Part shown: in pieces, positions 46,401 through 52,839 of the stretch
How positions within the stretch are numbered: the first letter of the stretch is position 1
Layout of the letters: each line of letters starts with the position of its first letter
Assembly (NCBI RefSeq): GCF_030867095.1
Contig: NC_081831.1
Location: 21,614,001 to 21,678,000, forward strand
DNA length: 64,000 bases
Direction: 5' to 3'
Source of the DNA: Alligator mississippiensis
Taxonomy: Eukaryota; Chordata; Crocodylia; Alligatoridae
Notes under the pieces: model-generated
Told to the model about the DNA's origin: nothing
The model's input: only the letters and a program-made list of their open reading frames with translations
The model's database searches: none
Program-made: the position numbers and the translations under genes

Positions 46401-46521
46401 CAGTAGTAAGAATTGTTGTTAAAGCAAAACAATACCTTTGTTTGTACTTAAAAGAAAGCTCTTTCCAGTAAGCAGTTTCCTCCTTTGGACTTGAAAAAGT
46501 TGGGATTTCTTCACTGTCCAT
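9684..46521 (-). CDS. NDEL1: NDEL1, nudE-like protein 1: whole coding region (8 coding exons)
   Basis: NDEL1 binds LIS1 and cytoplasmic dynein, and acts in centrosome positioning, mitosis, neuronal migration and nuclear movement. Joining 46436-46521, 44566-44719, 40181-40329, 30631-30767, 26436-26609, 24137-24228, 22202-22353 and 9684-9774 gives 344 residues, against 345 in human. Every junction is GT-AG and the phases add up. Residues about 8-190 form the NudE coiled coil. The C-terminal half keeps the known sites at human numbering: S198-P, T219-P, S231-P, S242-P and T245-P (CDK sites), S251 (Aurora A) and Cys273 (palmitoylation). It is NDEL1 and not NDE1, because the N-terminus begins [11 protein letters not shown] and the C-terminus ends [10 protein letters not shown], and because MYH10 is the neighbour. 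NDE1 neighbours MYH11. Introns range from 1.7 to 12.4 kb and are loaded with transposons. Confidence 0.97.
9780..11280 (-). other. NDEL1: NDEL1 intron 8, unique part
   Basis: I saw no repeat family, coding similarity or RNA gene. Short open frames here lack any recognisable protein pattern. Confidence 0.5.
11300..11640. repeat. Degenerate interspersed repeat
   Basis: Contains two related stretches, ACCATATTTTCATGCATACA... and CCGTATTTACTCTAATACAA... The second resembles motifs at 12840 and, inverted, at 55880. The family was not recognised. Confidence 0.35.
11641..12377. mobile_element. hAT-type element family 'TAGGGCTGTGC', copy 3 (left end not found)
   Basis: The right end reads AAACTTCGCACAGCCCTA, the complement of the 2916 element's start. 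Before it come the same GATTCAGAGATTCGGCC segment and the GC-rich CTTTAAA...GGGCAG core. The left terminus is missing or too diverged. It is inserted in a CR1 3' tail (12378-12462). Confidence 0.7.
12378..12462 (+). mobile_element. CR1 3' tail
   Basis: The pattern is GCTACCTCAAGCAGGAGGTT, then GGACTAGATGACCTCTAGAG, then GTCCCCTTCCAGCCC. This is the canonical CR1 3' end, interrupted on its left by the hAT-type element. Confidence 0.75.
13434..13475. repeat. (CA)n(CT)n microsatellite
   Basis: Eight CA units are followed directly by about thirteen CT units. Confidence 0.95.
14067..14837. mobile_element. Penelope-like element with inverted end segments
   Basis: A 771-bp insertion flanked by an exact 13-bp duplication CCTAGTACAAAGG (14054-14066 and 14838-14850). 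About 160-180 bp at the left end (14067-14245) recur inverted at the right (14500-14675). Both share GGTTCTTTG, TGATATCTTTTA, GCAAGCTTT and GGTGTTA(T/C)GTGTTCTCC. Each arm carries a hammerhead-like block: CTGATGA...GAAA on the - strand at 14143-14168, and a decayed version on the + strand at 14582-14607. Penelope-like retroelements are known to carry hammerheads in their terminal repeats. No polymerase or GIY-YIG frame remains. Confidence 0.65.
14683..14807. mobile_element. Short hAT MITE nested in the Penelope-like element
   Basis: Ends CAGGGGTTTTCACCC and GGTTGAAAACTCCTG are inverse to each other. The flanking 8-bp duplicates are CCTTAGGC and CCTAAGAC (6/8). It interrupts the right terminus of the surrounding element, so it is younger than that element. 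Confidence 0.7.
14916..14950. repeat. CA/TG microsatellite
   Basis: ACACACACACACA is followed by TGTGTGTGCGTGCATGTGTG: alternating purine-pyrimidine, self-complementary. Confidence 0.9.
14960..16220 (-). other. NDEL1: NDEL1 intron 8, no recognised feature
   Basis: Mixed-composition sequence in which I recognise no repeat family or exon. Open frames of 60-83 codons have no protein-family pattern. Confidence 0.45.
16255..16360. repeat. AT-rich palindromic low-complexity tract
   Basis: Runs of TATACCATATATATATGGTATA and GCTATATGGTATACC form several overlapping palindromes immediately before a CR1 fragment. Confidence 0.85.
16361..16895 (+). mobile_element. CR1 LINE 3' fragment
   Basis: The frames read [20 protein letters not shown], then [34 protein letters not shown] and [15 protein letters not shown]. 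This is the CR1 polymerase C-terminus, followed by the 3' tail TGATGATCTTCCGAGGTCCC and a CTATAAATCTATGAG end. It is 5' truncated, with one break in the frame. Confidence 0.88.
17451..17602. mobile_element. Short hAT-type MITE
   Basis: Inverted ends TAGGGACCTACCT...AGGTAGGTTCCTA. The flanking 8-mers are TCCATGAG (17443-17450) and CCCATGAA (17603-17610), 6/8 identical. Non-coding, 152 bp. Confidence 0.65.
18340..18480 (+). repeat. Penelope-like repeat fragment with hammerhead-like core
   Basis: CTGATGA at 18382-18388 is followed by a GCAT-TTA-ATGC hairpin, GTCCAACAG and TTGGTCCAATAAAAGAG. It matches the complement of the 14100 copy in order and spacing. The GAAA box is decayed to GGAT. Confidence 0.5.
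18480..20460 (-). other. NDEL1: NDEL1 intron 8, mostly unclassified
   Basis: No family recognised. A 19-bp word GGTTTTCAATTATGTCAGG occurs at about 18582 and again at about 19911, which suggests a decayed shared repeat. Confidence 0.35.
20467..21356. mobile_element. hAT-type non-autonomous element with internal tandem units
   Basis: Begins CAGGACTGGAAAATTATTT and ends GCATTTTGCCCACCCCTG, approximate inverted ends of the CAGGGGTGGGCAAA type. Inside, about two GC-rich units of roughly 240 bp repeat (CAGAGCTG(T/C)GATC...CCCCTGC). The 8-bp flanks do not match clearly. Confidence 0.65.
21365..22195 (-). other. NDEL1: NDEL1 intron 8, right end, no recognised feature
   Basis: Unique-looking sequence up to the exon 8 donor. 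Confidence 0.45.
22202..22353 (-). CDS. NDEL1: NDEL1 exon 8
   Basis: Encodes residues 265-314 plus two bases of Gly315, starting [20 protein letters not shown] and ending GHTSFFDK. Cys273 is the position palmitoylated in mammals. The stretch [17 protein letters not shown] differs from the mammalian version and is the least conserved part of the protein. The acceptor is TTCCACAG|G and the donor AAAGG|GTAAGC. Confidence 0.96.
22470..23335 (+). mobile_element. CR1 LINE 3' fragment, best-preserved frame in the window
   Basis: An uninterrupted frame of about 170 codons runs from 22477. It includes [40 protein letters not shown] and [20 protein letters not shown]. After one stop/frame break it continues in 22995-23249 ([20 protein letters not shown]), then the CR1 3' tail. 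It is opposite in strand to NDEL1 and begins about 120 bp upstream of exon 8. Confidence 0.9.
23490..23820 (+). mobile_element. CR1 LINE 3' fragment
   Basis: Decayed C-terminal polymerase sequence (LRLQQGSLD-type, then [17 protein letters not shown]-type) and a CR1 tail ending TTTTCTATGATTCTATGAT. It belongs to a different CR1 subfamily from its neighbour at 22470. Confidence 0.8.
24137..24228 (-). CDS. NDEL1: NDEL1 exon 7
   Basis: Completes Ala234, then encodes residues 235-264, beginning [20 protein letters not shown] and ending LLRKVG. It contains Ser242, Thr245 and the Aurora A-type Ser251. The acceptor is TTTGCAG|CT and the donor GTCGGG|GTAAGC, at a codon boundary. Confidence 0.97.
24600..25000. 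repeat. Unclassified repeat with about 81-bp tandem units
   Basis: From 24779, a unit starting (C)CCATGGCTGGGA.TG.CAGTCA recurs near 24866 and, diverged, near 24948. About 2.5 copies. Confidence 0.5.
25070..25794. mobile_element. hAT-type element family 'TAGGGCTGTGC', copy 2
   Basis: Left end TAAGGCTGTACAAAGC, right end TTTCACACAGGCCTA. The 8-bp flanks CCGATTAC (25062-25069) and CTGATTAC (25795-25802) differ at one base. The interior is the same as copy 1 but shorter (725 against 1078 bp). It lies in NDEL1 intron 6. Confidence 0.82.
26436..26609 (-). CDS. NDEL1: NDEL1 exon 6 (end of coiled coil, CDK sites)
   Basis: Encodes Asp176 (shared) through Lys233, starting [20 protein letters not shown] and ending NSFPSPK. 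It holds the CDK-type sites Ser198 (SSP), Thr219 (ATP) and Ser231 (PSP) at the same residue numbers as human. The acceptor is AATCTCCAG|AC and the donor AAAG|GTATGC. This exon separates NDEL1 from NDE1, which has a quite different linker here. Confidence 0.97.
27143..28930 (-). mobile_element. CR1 LINE, 3' half with long 3' UTR
   Basis: The - strand keeps RT motif [20 protein letters not shown], then [19 protein letters not shown], in 28551-28823. The C-terminal polymerase follows (about 27830-28550), then the CR1 3' UTR and a tail at 27143-27200. Frames are broken repeatedly. It has the same orientation as NDEL1, in intron 5. Confidence 0.88.
28935..30600 (-). other. NDEL1: NDEL1 intron 5, AT-rich unique sequence
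   Basis: No repeat or exon recognised other than short AT-rich low-complexity runs near 29750-29930. Confidence 0.45.
30631..30767 (-). CDS. NDEL1: NDEL1 exon 5 (coiled coil)
   Basis: Completes Arg130, then encodes residues 131-175, beginning [20 protein letters not shown] and ending QRLKDEAR. This block is almost identical in NDE1 and NDEL1 and holds conserved coiled-coil residues. The acceptor is TTTCTAG|G. The donor is AGAG|GTACCA, and its first base starts Asp176. Confidence 0.97.
31200..31845 (-). mobile_element. Non-CR1 LINE 3' end (L2-like)
   Basis: The - strand reads [20 protein letters not shown], then [14 protein letters not shown] and an LWNSLPL-like string. This is the 'HWLPV...SLRS..LL..P..WNSLP' signature of vertebrate L2-type reverse transcriptase C-termini. 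The 3' UTR has CTGCCCTGAGCCTTGGTGGG followed by AT-rich sequence, also typical. The clade is inference. Confidence 0.65.
32735..33930 (+). mobile_element. Ty3/gypsy retroelement remnant with integrase before reverse transcriptase
   Basis: In + strand order, with frameshifts: the end of the integrase core ([12 protein letters not shown], about 32761-32803); the integrase C-terminus ([33 protein letters not shown], then [10 protein letters not shown], to about 33260); an LIPVSE linker (33330); and the RT N-terminus ([44 protein letters not shown]), then [13 protein letters not shown] near 33875-33920. IN preceding RT is the Gmr1-type order, unlike standard gypsy elements. No LTR, gag or RNase H was recognised. 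It lies in NDEL1 intron 4. Confidence 0.75.
34076..34215. mobile_element. Short hAT MITE with exact TSD
   Basis: Ends CAACAGTTCCCAAACTGTGG and AGTTTGGGAAGCACTG are inverse. An exact 8-bp duplication TGCTAGAG lies at 34068-34075 and 34216-34223. Confidence 0.85.
34453..34492. repeat. (GA)n-rich tract
   Basis: GAGAGACAGAGAAAGGAGACAG followed by GAGAGAGAGAGA. Confidence 0.85.
34572..34758. mobile_element. Short hAT MITE (CAGGGGCAGGCAA type)
   Basis: Ends CAGGGGCAGGCAATTATTT and GCATTTTGCCTGCCCCTG. The 8-bp flanks CTTTAGAG and CCTTAGAG match 7/8. It belongs to the same general group as 20467-21356. Confidence 0.82.
34800..37995 (+). mobile_element. CR1 LINE, longest copy: ORF1, endonuclease, RT, 3' UTR
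   Basis: An ORF1 esterase-like piece ([13 protein letters not shown], about 35245) is followed by endonuclease pieces ([11 protein letters not shown], about 35590; NFPDI-like near 35900). RT follows at 36345-37100: [33 protein letters not shown], and FADDMK where canonical CR1 has FADDTK. Then come the polymerase C-terminus (37090-37390), the 3' UTR and a tail (37915-37990). A deletion removes the segment between endonuclease and RT motifs. Many stops: a dead copy in intron 4. Confidence 0.9.
38836..39812. mobile_element. hAT-type non-autonomous element
   Basis: Left CAAGGGCGCTCAACCAGTG, right GGTTGAGAAACACTG. The flanks TCCTAGAG and TTCTAGAA match 6/8. The interior has repeated segments (AGCTGCAGCAGAA...GGCA...CC) and an AT-rich end near 39700. 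Confidence 0.65.
40181..40329 (-). CDS. NDEL1: NDEL1 exon 4 (coiled coil)
   Basis: Encodes residues 81-129 and the first two bases of Arg130, beginning [20 protein letters not shown] and ending NDDLERAK. It continues the coiled coil used for dimerisation and for LIS1 and dynein intermediate-chain contact. The acceptor is TTTTCAG|GAG and the donor AAAGAG|GTGAAT. Confidence 0.97.
40830..42420 (+). mobile_element. CR1 LINE fragment (endonuclease end, linker, RT)
   Basis: Pieces read [20 protein letters not shown] (about 40850-40910), [13 protein letters not shown] (41160), [10 protein letters not shown]-like (41750), FNADKCK-like (42100) and [17 protein letters not shown] (42190). There are many frameshifts. 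It ends within the polymerase C-terminus. Confidence 0.85.
42848..43928. mobile_element. Fold-back DNA transposon, TA-flanked, with GC-rich hairpin arms
   Basis: Inverted ends CAGGTTTCCCTCAATTTATG and CATAAATCAAGGGAAACCTG are flanked by TA on both sides, as in Tigger/pogo-type elements. Inside, about 43010-43310 and about 43390-43640 are long, imperfect inverted arms. For example, AGCAGGGAGCAAAGCAGAGG at 43047 and its complement end near 43605. A run of about 28 G starts at 43091. Long open frames inside (up to 198 codons) are composition artefacts. Confidence 0.75.
43935..44560 (-). other. NDEL1: NDEL1 intron 3, no recognised feature
   Basis: Unclassified sequence between the fold-back element and exon 3. 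Confidence 0.4.
44566..44719 (-). CDS. NDEL1: NDEL1 exon 3 (coiled coil)
   Basis: Encodes residues 30-80 after completing Ser29, beginning [20 protein letters not shown] and ending YEVETLK. It is part of the long N-terminal coiled coil. The acceptor is CCTTACAG|T and the donor AAAG|GTATGG, at a codon boundary. One base plus 51 codons accounts for the full 154 bp. Confidence 0.97.
44990..45231. mobile_element. Short hAT MITE
   Basis: Left CAGTGATTCCCAATCAGAG, right AGGCTGAGAACCACTA. The 8-bp flanks CCTTAAAG and CCTTAGAG match 7/8. It lies in NDEL1 intron 2. Confidence 0.78.
46436..46521 (-). CDS. NDEL1: NDEL1 exon 2 (first coding exon, start codon)
   Basis: Encodes residues 1-28, [20 protein letters not shown] followed by ELSFKYKQ, plus two bases (AG) of the next codon. 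The ATG at 46521-46519 is preceded by a 13-base 5' UTR remnant, and an acceptor ends at 46535 (TTTTGCAG). The donor is CAAAG|GTATTG. Reading through the donor would add an arginine, which is not part of the protein; splicing restores the serine at residue 29. Confidence 0.96.
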
Positions 46522-46534
46522 GATCAATTCAAAC
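46522..46534 (-). other. NDEL1: NDEL1 5' UTR segment in exon 2
   Basis: Thirteen transcribed bases between the splice acceptor and the start codon. They imply at least one further non-coding exon upstream (right of 46534), which I could not locate. Confidence 0.75.
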
Positions 46535-46861
46535 CTGCAAAATGCAAACACAAAGAGACAAATAGGATGGTACTCTGGGATTGTTGCTAAATTCTGGGGT
46601 TCATTATTGTGGCTTTCCCTGAGTTTCTGCCTTCTGAGAAATGTATGTTAATTCAGCTTTCATGAAAGTAACACTAACAATAGAGAGGATGACTGCACCT
46701 GCAAAAGAAAGCAACATACCTGCTATTCCAGTTCGCAAGAGAGGGGTATAGCAGTTTGTGATCCAAATATACAGAAACCAAAAAAAAAATCCACCTTTAA
46801 TTTGGACCCAACTCTAAAGTATTAGTAGCATCACACACTTGCTTAGGATTTATTTCAACAA

Positions 46862-47055
46862 GGGCGGCCGCATCTACACGAGACACTGACTGCGCAGTAG
46901 CCCGTGTGGCAGAGAGTGTGATGTGACACCACTGTGCAAGTCATGAGCTACTGCACAGTCAGCATCATGAAGAAGCCATTCCTTGGTCATTTAGTACTTG
47001 TTTATACAAGTACTAAATAACTGCACAGTCAGTCTCTCATGTAGACGTGGCCACC
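46862..47055. mobile_element. Palindromic MITE upstream of NDEL1 exon 2
   Basis: Arms of about 36 bp, GGGCGGCCGCATCTACACGA... at 46862-46897 and the inverse at 47021-47055, with about 75% match. A second inner palindrome TTTAGTACTTG..CAAGTACTAAA lies at 46990-47016. The superfamily is unknown. Confidence 0.65.
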
Positions 47056-47439
47056 GTCTACTCTTGTGAGGATTACTCTTAAAATTAGCAGTCCTCACAA
47101 TTTAAATTTTCATCCATTTAAAATACATGTTAAAAAGAGGTATTTTTTAATGTTAGCAACACACTCATTAATGCAAGTTAAAATTCCCATTAGGGTAACA
47201 AGAGGCAGACACTTTGAGCTTAGTCATCCAGCTATGCTATACAAGGAGGGAATTCAAGCCCTATTCAGGTTTTGCTTTGAACTAAAATTTTGCCTATACA
47301 GAAGGAAGTGACCAAAACATTTTCATTCCCTCAGTCCTCTCAAGTGAATGAGAAGTGGGCAGAAAAATCTAGAGTTGCCATATGATTAAGTAGACCAGCA
47401 CAGAACAGTATTTAAAAGTGGTGTTGAAGTCAGGTTGTA

Positions 47440-47570
47440 GCTGTGATGGTCCAGGAAATATGCGAGGAAAAATTTTTGTGGGTGATATCTTTTATGCGGC
47501 CAACAGCATGACTGGGAGAGTCTTAAACAAGGTTTTGGGTAAGAGTCCAGGTGCTCAGTCCAGATGAGGA
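47440..47570 (+). repeat. Decayed Penelope-like repeat (weak)
   Basis: GTAGCTGTGATGGTCCAGGA, then TGATATCTTTTATGCGGCCAAC and AAGGTTTTGGG follow the order of blocks in the 14067 element. The hammerhead-like core is not recognisable. Confidence 0.4.
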
Positions 47571-49070
47571 AAATGTCACGTATGTATCACAGATATAGTG
47601 CTGGTTTGGCACTTGTCAAAAACTCAATGATCCACCTGCCTACTTCTCCTTCCCCACTGCCTCAGCAGCCAAGGACAATTCCTTTTTTGAGGAGCTCTGA
47701 GGCACAAAACAACTCTGCTGAAATCAATAAAGAAAAATCTGACGAGTCGTACAGGGTGATGTTTTATAAATAAAGCCAGGACAAATCAGCACATTCTCTT
47801 TTCAGAGCAGGAAGCTGAACTCATTCAGAGGGTGTTAAGAGCACCTCGGATTACTCTCATCCCACTCCTTAAATGCACCTCTGTAAAATGCCCCTTTTAT
47901 GATTACAGAATGTGTATTATTATTATTAATGTATATTATGATCATTCCTGACAGCCCCAGTCATAGATTGGGATAATAGATTAAAAGACAGTCATAGTTA
48001 TAAACCAAACAATAATCCCTTACCCAAAGAACTGACAACCTGAACAGTGTTTTTTTCATCCACATTTCACTGTACTGACAGGGTAAATTTACACATAGAT
48101 CCATTATAATCCCTATCAGCACACATTCATTCACATTTAACAATAGCACCATATTTTTATGGGTTAATTTTCATGGGACAAATCCGATTGACTATTTTTT
48201 CTTTGAAGAGGGAATTGTGCTAGTTGCCCTTGGCTGTGCATCAGCAGTGTAAACAGTCTCTGTGTAAAGCAAATCAGCTCCAGCATTATTATTACTAGAC
48301 AGCAGCAGCATGGGAGTTCTCAACAGAAAAAATTGCTGAGAATTTCACAGCTAAACTTTCACGGCTATTTTCTAGTCCATGAAAATCAGTGAAAAGGACT
48401 ATTTCCACTTGCTTAATCTTTAAGAAAATTGCTTAGGACTATTATTTGTAACTGCTACAGCTTTTATCAACATAATTTTTTACAGTAAATGAACAAAGCA
48501 TAAAGCTCCTATGTAACGGCTCCTCACTTACAGGCCTGTAGTCCCCTTGATTCAAATTCAAGATGATCGTGTGAACGCAGCTGAAGTATTCAGTCCCCTT
48601 CTGCTCAAAATCTGCCTATATCAGTGAAACATTTGTTATCAGAACACAATACATGACAAACAAGTCATGCCCTGTCCCTCTAGGGAGTCCATCACTAGCA
48701 CATTTAATACGATTTAGATTAAGAACAAACATTTCCCCCAAAATACAGGATGCACAGGTTTAGACACTAACTACTTTGAAGCTGCAATATTAAAAGATAA
48801 ACAAGGAGAAGGCTATATGTCAGGACATTCCAGTTTGCCTTCAGAGAAGGGCTTACATCATTTTCTACAGGCAGCTAAGATGCATCTCAGATGTACATCC
48901 ATTCAGAGCCTTCCATCTGCGCAAGCGAGCTACACCTTGGGAAACAAACACCTGAGGCATCTCTGCTGACTGTAGAGATCCAGAGGAACATGGGAGAAAG
49001 GATGTCTTTCCTTTATAAAAAGGTCTAGTAATTTTTAATATAAGCAGTTTGCCCCTTAATATAACCTGCC
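47570..49070. other. Upstream of NDEL1 exon 2, unclassified
   Basis: No promoter-like CpG island, exon or repeat family recognised. Confidence 0.4.
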
Positions 49071-49080
49071 GCACCTTACG

Positions 49081-49174
49081 TCCCACCTATGTAAGGTCAA
49101 AAAATCCTGGTGTACCCCTCTCCTCCCCCCACCGACCGGTGGGACCAGGATTTTTTGACCTTACGTAGGTGGGA
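49081..49174. repeat. Near-perfect 31-bp inverted repeat (hairpin)
   Basis: TCCCACCTATGTAAGGTC... at 49081-49111 is repeated inverted at 49144-49174 with one mismatch, around a 32-base C-rich loop. The sequence AGGTTGAGAACCGCTGA just right of it looks like a hAT terminus. Confidence 0.85.
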
Positions 49175-49208
49175 TGCAAGATGCAAAAGGTTGAGAACCG
49201 CTGACCTA

Positions 49209-50003
49209 GGCTAGGGACAGAAGTTACACAAACTGGTTCAAGCGATCAGAAACTGGTTTAAACCTGTAACCGAACAGAAGCTCAGTGAACATAAACCAGT
49301 TTCAAAATGGCTGAAACTGGTTTAAGATAAACCTGATTGTATGTAGTATCAGACTTAACTGACTTGGGTCAAACTGGTTTATGAAACTTCTGTCCCAGAC
49401 CCCTTCCTGGTGCAAGTTAAATCAGTGTCCCCCAGCATCCCAGCATGCTTTGCAGCCCTGGGCTGGGCTGGACTGTCTGATCCAGAGAGCAAGGTTGGCT
49501 CCACCCCTCTGCTCCCTAACTGGAGCAGTAAGGGTTGGCTGACAAAGGGGTAGGGGGGCAAGCCTGGCTGGGGATGCAGCCCAGTCTATGGGGGCGGGGG
49601 GGCTGCCACCCAGTCAAAGCCAGGGGCCAGGGGAGGAGGATTAAACACCTCTTCCCCTGCTCCAAGTTATTGGTGGCTGTAACTGTGGACTACAAATCCC
49701 AGAGGCACCTGGAAGCAGGAAGAGGATGTGATGAACAACCCTGCAAAGTTCTGCTGCTGTAATTCTGGACTGCAAACCCCAGAGACCTTGGGGGCAGCAG
49801 AAGAGAAAGAACACACAGCCAGAGAGCCATGCTCTAGTGCCTGCCCCCCACCCCCCTGTTTCTGGCCTGAGCCATTGCAGGCATGTGGCTGCCTTTCCTG
49901 AATCAATGGTAAATATCTGTTCACTTCTGTTTCAATTTAATCTGTGCAGCTTAAACTAACCTGCAAAGACAGCCTCAGGCTTTTTGACTGTCTGTACCTA
50001 GCC
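49209..50003. mobile_element. Unclassified DNA-transposon-like repeat, copy A
   Basis: Bounded by GGCTAGGGACAGA and its near inverse TCTGTACCTAGCC. The left third has repeated AAACTGGTTTAA/TTAAACCAGTTT words. It is homologous to 58455-58920 over both ends; the middle is GC-rich. No clear target duplication. Confidence 0.6.
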
Positions 50004-50074
50004 CTAATGAGATATAAGCAGGGATAGACAGACCAAGCCACCTTACCTCCTTGGTACCCGCAACAGCAGGGATA

Positions 50075-50215
50075 AGCTTGTTACAGAGGAGACTGGACAA
50101 GCACCTAGCTGGGGTTGTCTGACCCCAGTGCTCTTTCCTGCCCAGGGCAGGGGGTCGGACTCAACGACCTACTGAGGTCCCTTCCAACCCTAACACCTAT
50201 GAATCTATAATGAGA
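50075..50215 (+). mobile_element. CR1 3' tail
   Basis: GAGACTGGACAAGCACCTAG, then GGGGGTCGGACTCAACGACC, TACTGAGGTCCCTTCC and an ATGAATCTATAATGAG end. CR1 3' terminus only. Confidence 0.85.
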
Positions 50216-50889
50216 AGATGAATTGGCACAAATCCCCTCCAATACCCTTGCATGGAAAGACTCAGAAGAAAAATGTTGGACCTCTGGAGCTACAAAAATG
50301 TTTCCTCCAAGTCAGGGAATAGAGCATGCTTCATCTAAATACTGCATTTAGCTGAGGATTAGGCAGGTTATGAGCCTATTTAAGGATGAAACAAAAGGGG
50401 GGAAAGACTTTAGTTTCACCCAGAAATGTCCTCACTGGCACTGTAAAAAAGGAAGCAAGGGCCTAATATACTCTCAATCACCATCTCACAAACAAAATGG
50501 GCAGCTGACTTGTTCTGAACTAGCTGGAAGATGACCCAGAACCTTCAATCAGTCCTACGTGCCTGTTATCCACCCAATGGGTGATGAAAACCTAGTTAAG
50601 CATGGGGAGGTATGTATGTGACAAAGCAGTAAAGACAAATGAGGTATTTCTGGTCATTGCTGCTACCTAGCAATCAGAAGGAGATACAAGTACTGTGAGC
50701 TACTTTGTTATACCCATACAACTTCCATCAGTGGAGGGAAGACAAAATACCAACAGGCAAATACTTTTCTTTCCATCACCCAGTATGACCAGGGTTTTTT
50801 TCTGACTGATATCTAATCACTTACATCTAATGGGAGATCCAGGCAACAATTGTACCAAGGTCCATCAAAATACAGAAATTAGTTGTGAG

Positions 50890-52630
50890 CAGTTAGTATA
50901 GCCCACAGAGCCTCAAAACCTCCTCCATAATTCCAGAAATGTTTAACAGAGAAGGATCTCTCAACACCAATTCTCTTCAAAACCTGAAGGTCCATAGGAA
51001 TCTCCAGCAGCCTCTCCATAAAAAGCTCTCTCCCCTGTTCACCAATAAAAGCAACACTGAGGAGCTCTGGAAGGGGTATAAAACTGCTGTTCATATGGGC
51101 TGTGTTGAATCTACTGGCTATCAACACCAAGACTGGTTCAATGAGAATGACACTGAGATCCAAGTCCTCCTCGACTGGAAGAGAAGGGCTCATGCTTGGC
51201 GAGATACCTCACCTCCACAGAAGAAGGAGACATATCAGTTCCTCCTCAAAGCTGAAGGTCAAGGAGGATCTGGGAAATCAAAAATCGGTGGCAAGATAAA
51301 ACCAAGGAGATCAAGCTCTATGCTGACAAACATGACATGCATAGTTTTTTCCAGGCAATGAAAGCCATCTACAACCCAATTTCCCAAGGTCCTACTTTCC
51401 TGAGATCGTAGGATGGGCTCAACACTCCTCAAAGACAGTGAATCTATCCAAGATAGATGGAAAGAGAACTTTGAAGCATTCCTAAACCATGTTTCGATTG
51501 AGGTGGATGCCACCGTCAAATCAATCCCCTCACACTCTGAAAGGGGGGGATCCCTTGCCAACCCTCCAATCCTAGGAGTCTGGCATGCCATCAACAAAAC
51601 CAAGAACAAGGCTATTGGACCTGATTGCAAAACTGCTGAAATCTATAAGGCTGGCAGTGAGGAACTGGTACTAAGACTTCATGAATTTATTATTTGAATT
51701 TGGAACAAAGGAGAGATTCCTGGGGACCTGAGGAATGCCAATATAGTGACTATCTTCAAGAAAGGAGATAAGTCTGTGTGGGAACTATTGTGATATTGCC
51801 CTCCTTTCCACAGCAGGGAAAATCCTCACCTGCATTCTCCTAAATCATCATCTCCCTCTTGCTGAGGAAGTCCTGCAAGAATCTCAGTGTGGTTTCAGAC
51901 CACCCCATGGGGCAACTGACATGATCTTTGTCACTTGCCAGGTCCAAGAAAAGTCTCAAGAGCATGTAGATGCATCACCAACAAAGCCTCCAGAAAGTCT
52001 TCCACCTCAAATGGGAAGATCACTACATGAATGCCAGCATCCTTGCTGAAGCCAATGTTACCAGCACTGAGTCAGTGATCCTCAAGCACCAACTTTGCTG
52101 GACCAGACATTGTGTGTATTTGGTTGACTCTCAGCTCCCAAAACAAGTGCTTTACTCCAAGGTTTGTAATGGTCTGAGATATTGCAGTGGCCAAAGGAAA
52201 TGCTATGAGGACACACTGAAGGCATACCTCAACAAAATGGATGCTGACATCAAGATGTGGGAGAAGCTGGCTGTTGACCAACTCCAATTGCGCTGCAACC
52301 TCAACCAAGTAGCTGCCTGTTTTGAGGTAAAGCATCTTGCCTTCAAAGCAGAGAAGAGAGTAGAGAAAGGAATAAGGAGAGAAATCCTGAACTACAGCCT
52401 ACCCTCCCCTGCAGTAAGATCTGCAACTTCTGCGGACAGATCTGTGGCTCAAAGATTGGACTCTTAAGTCACTTCAAGGACCCAACACTGAACTGTGGTA
52501 GAGATAATCCTTGAATCAAGGGATTGCCAACAACGACTGGAAACCCAAGAGCCCCTGAGCCACAACTCTTCCTCCTCAACACTACCGCTGAGATCCATTC
52601 ACAAAAACTAAGAGTAATCTCTTAAAAAAC
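50890..52630 (+). mobile_element. RTE-like LINE remnant lacking the RT catalytic palm
   Basis: The + strand pieces in order are YQHQDWFNENDTEIQVLLDW with KRRAHAWRD (51119-51210), SLANPPILGVWHAINKTKNK (51550), AIGPDCKTAEIYKAGSEELV (51610), IPGDLRNANIVTIFKKGDKS (51715), then QCGFRP..GATDMIF (51885-51930). It then jumps to the extreme C-terminus, from about 51985: ASILAEANVTSTESVILKHQ, then DTLKAYL..MDADIKMWEKL. A CNFCGQICGSKIGLLSHF zinc-finger-like end lies at 52420-52480. The segment carrying the FADD motif is absent. The clade is inference. Confidence 0.72.
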
Positions 52631-52839
52631 AAGTCAGAGAACACTTGCCAGGTCCTACAGTTGAATTGGTAGTGTCTTATGATTATAGTCATACTAAGAA
52701 TTACTTGATCAGATATAACAGCCTGGATATGTGGTCTGTCCAAGTTCCTAGTGAGATAGCCTCATTGAATACTAATGTTATCTGACCATATTCATCTCCG
52801 ATGCTCTCTGATCTCTGATGATCAAATGAGACCCTAAAC

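Noticed and set aside
9684-46521. NDE1 as the identity of the - strand gene
   Set aside because: The N-terminus, the linker in exon 6, the C-terminus and the neighbouring MYH10 tail all fit NDEL1. NDE1 has a different linker and C-terminus and neighbours MYH11.
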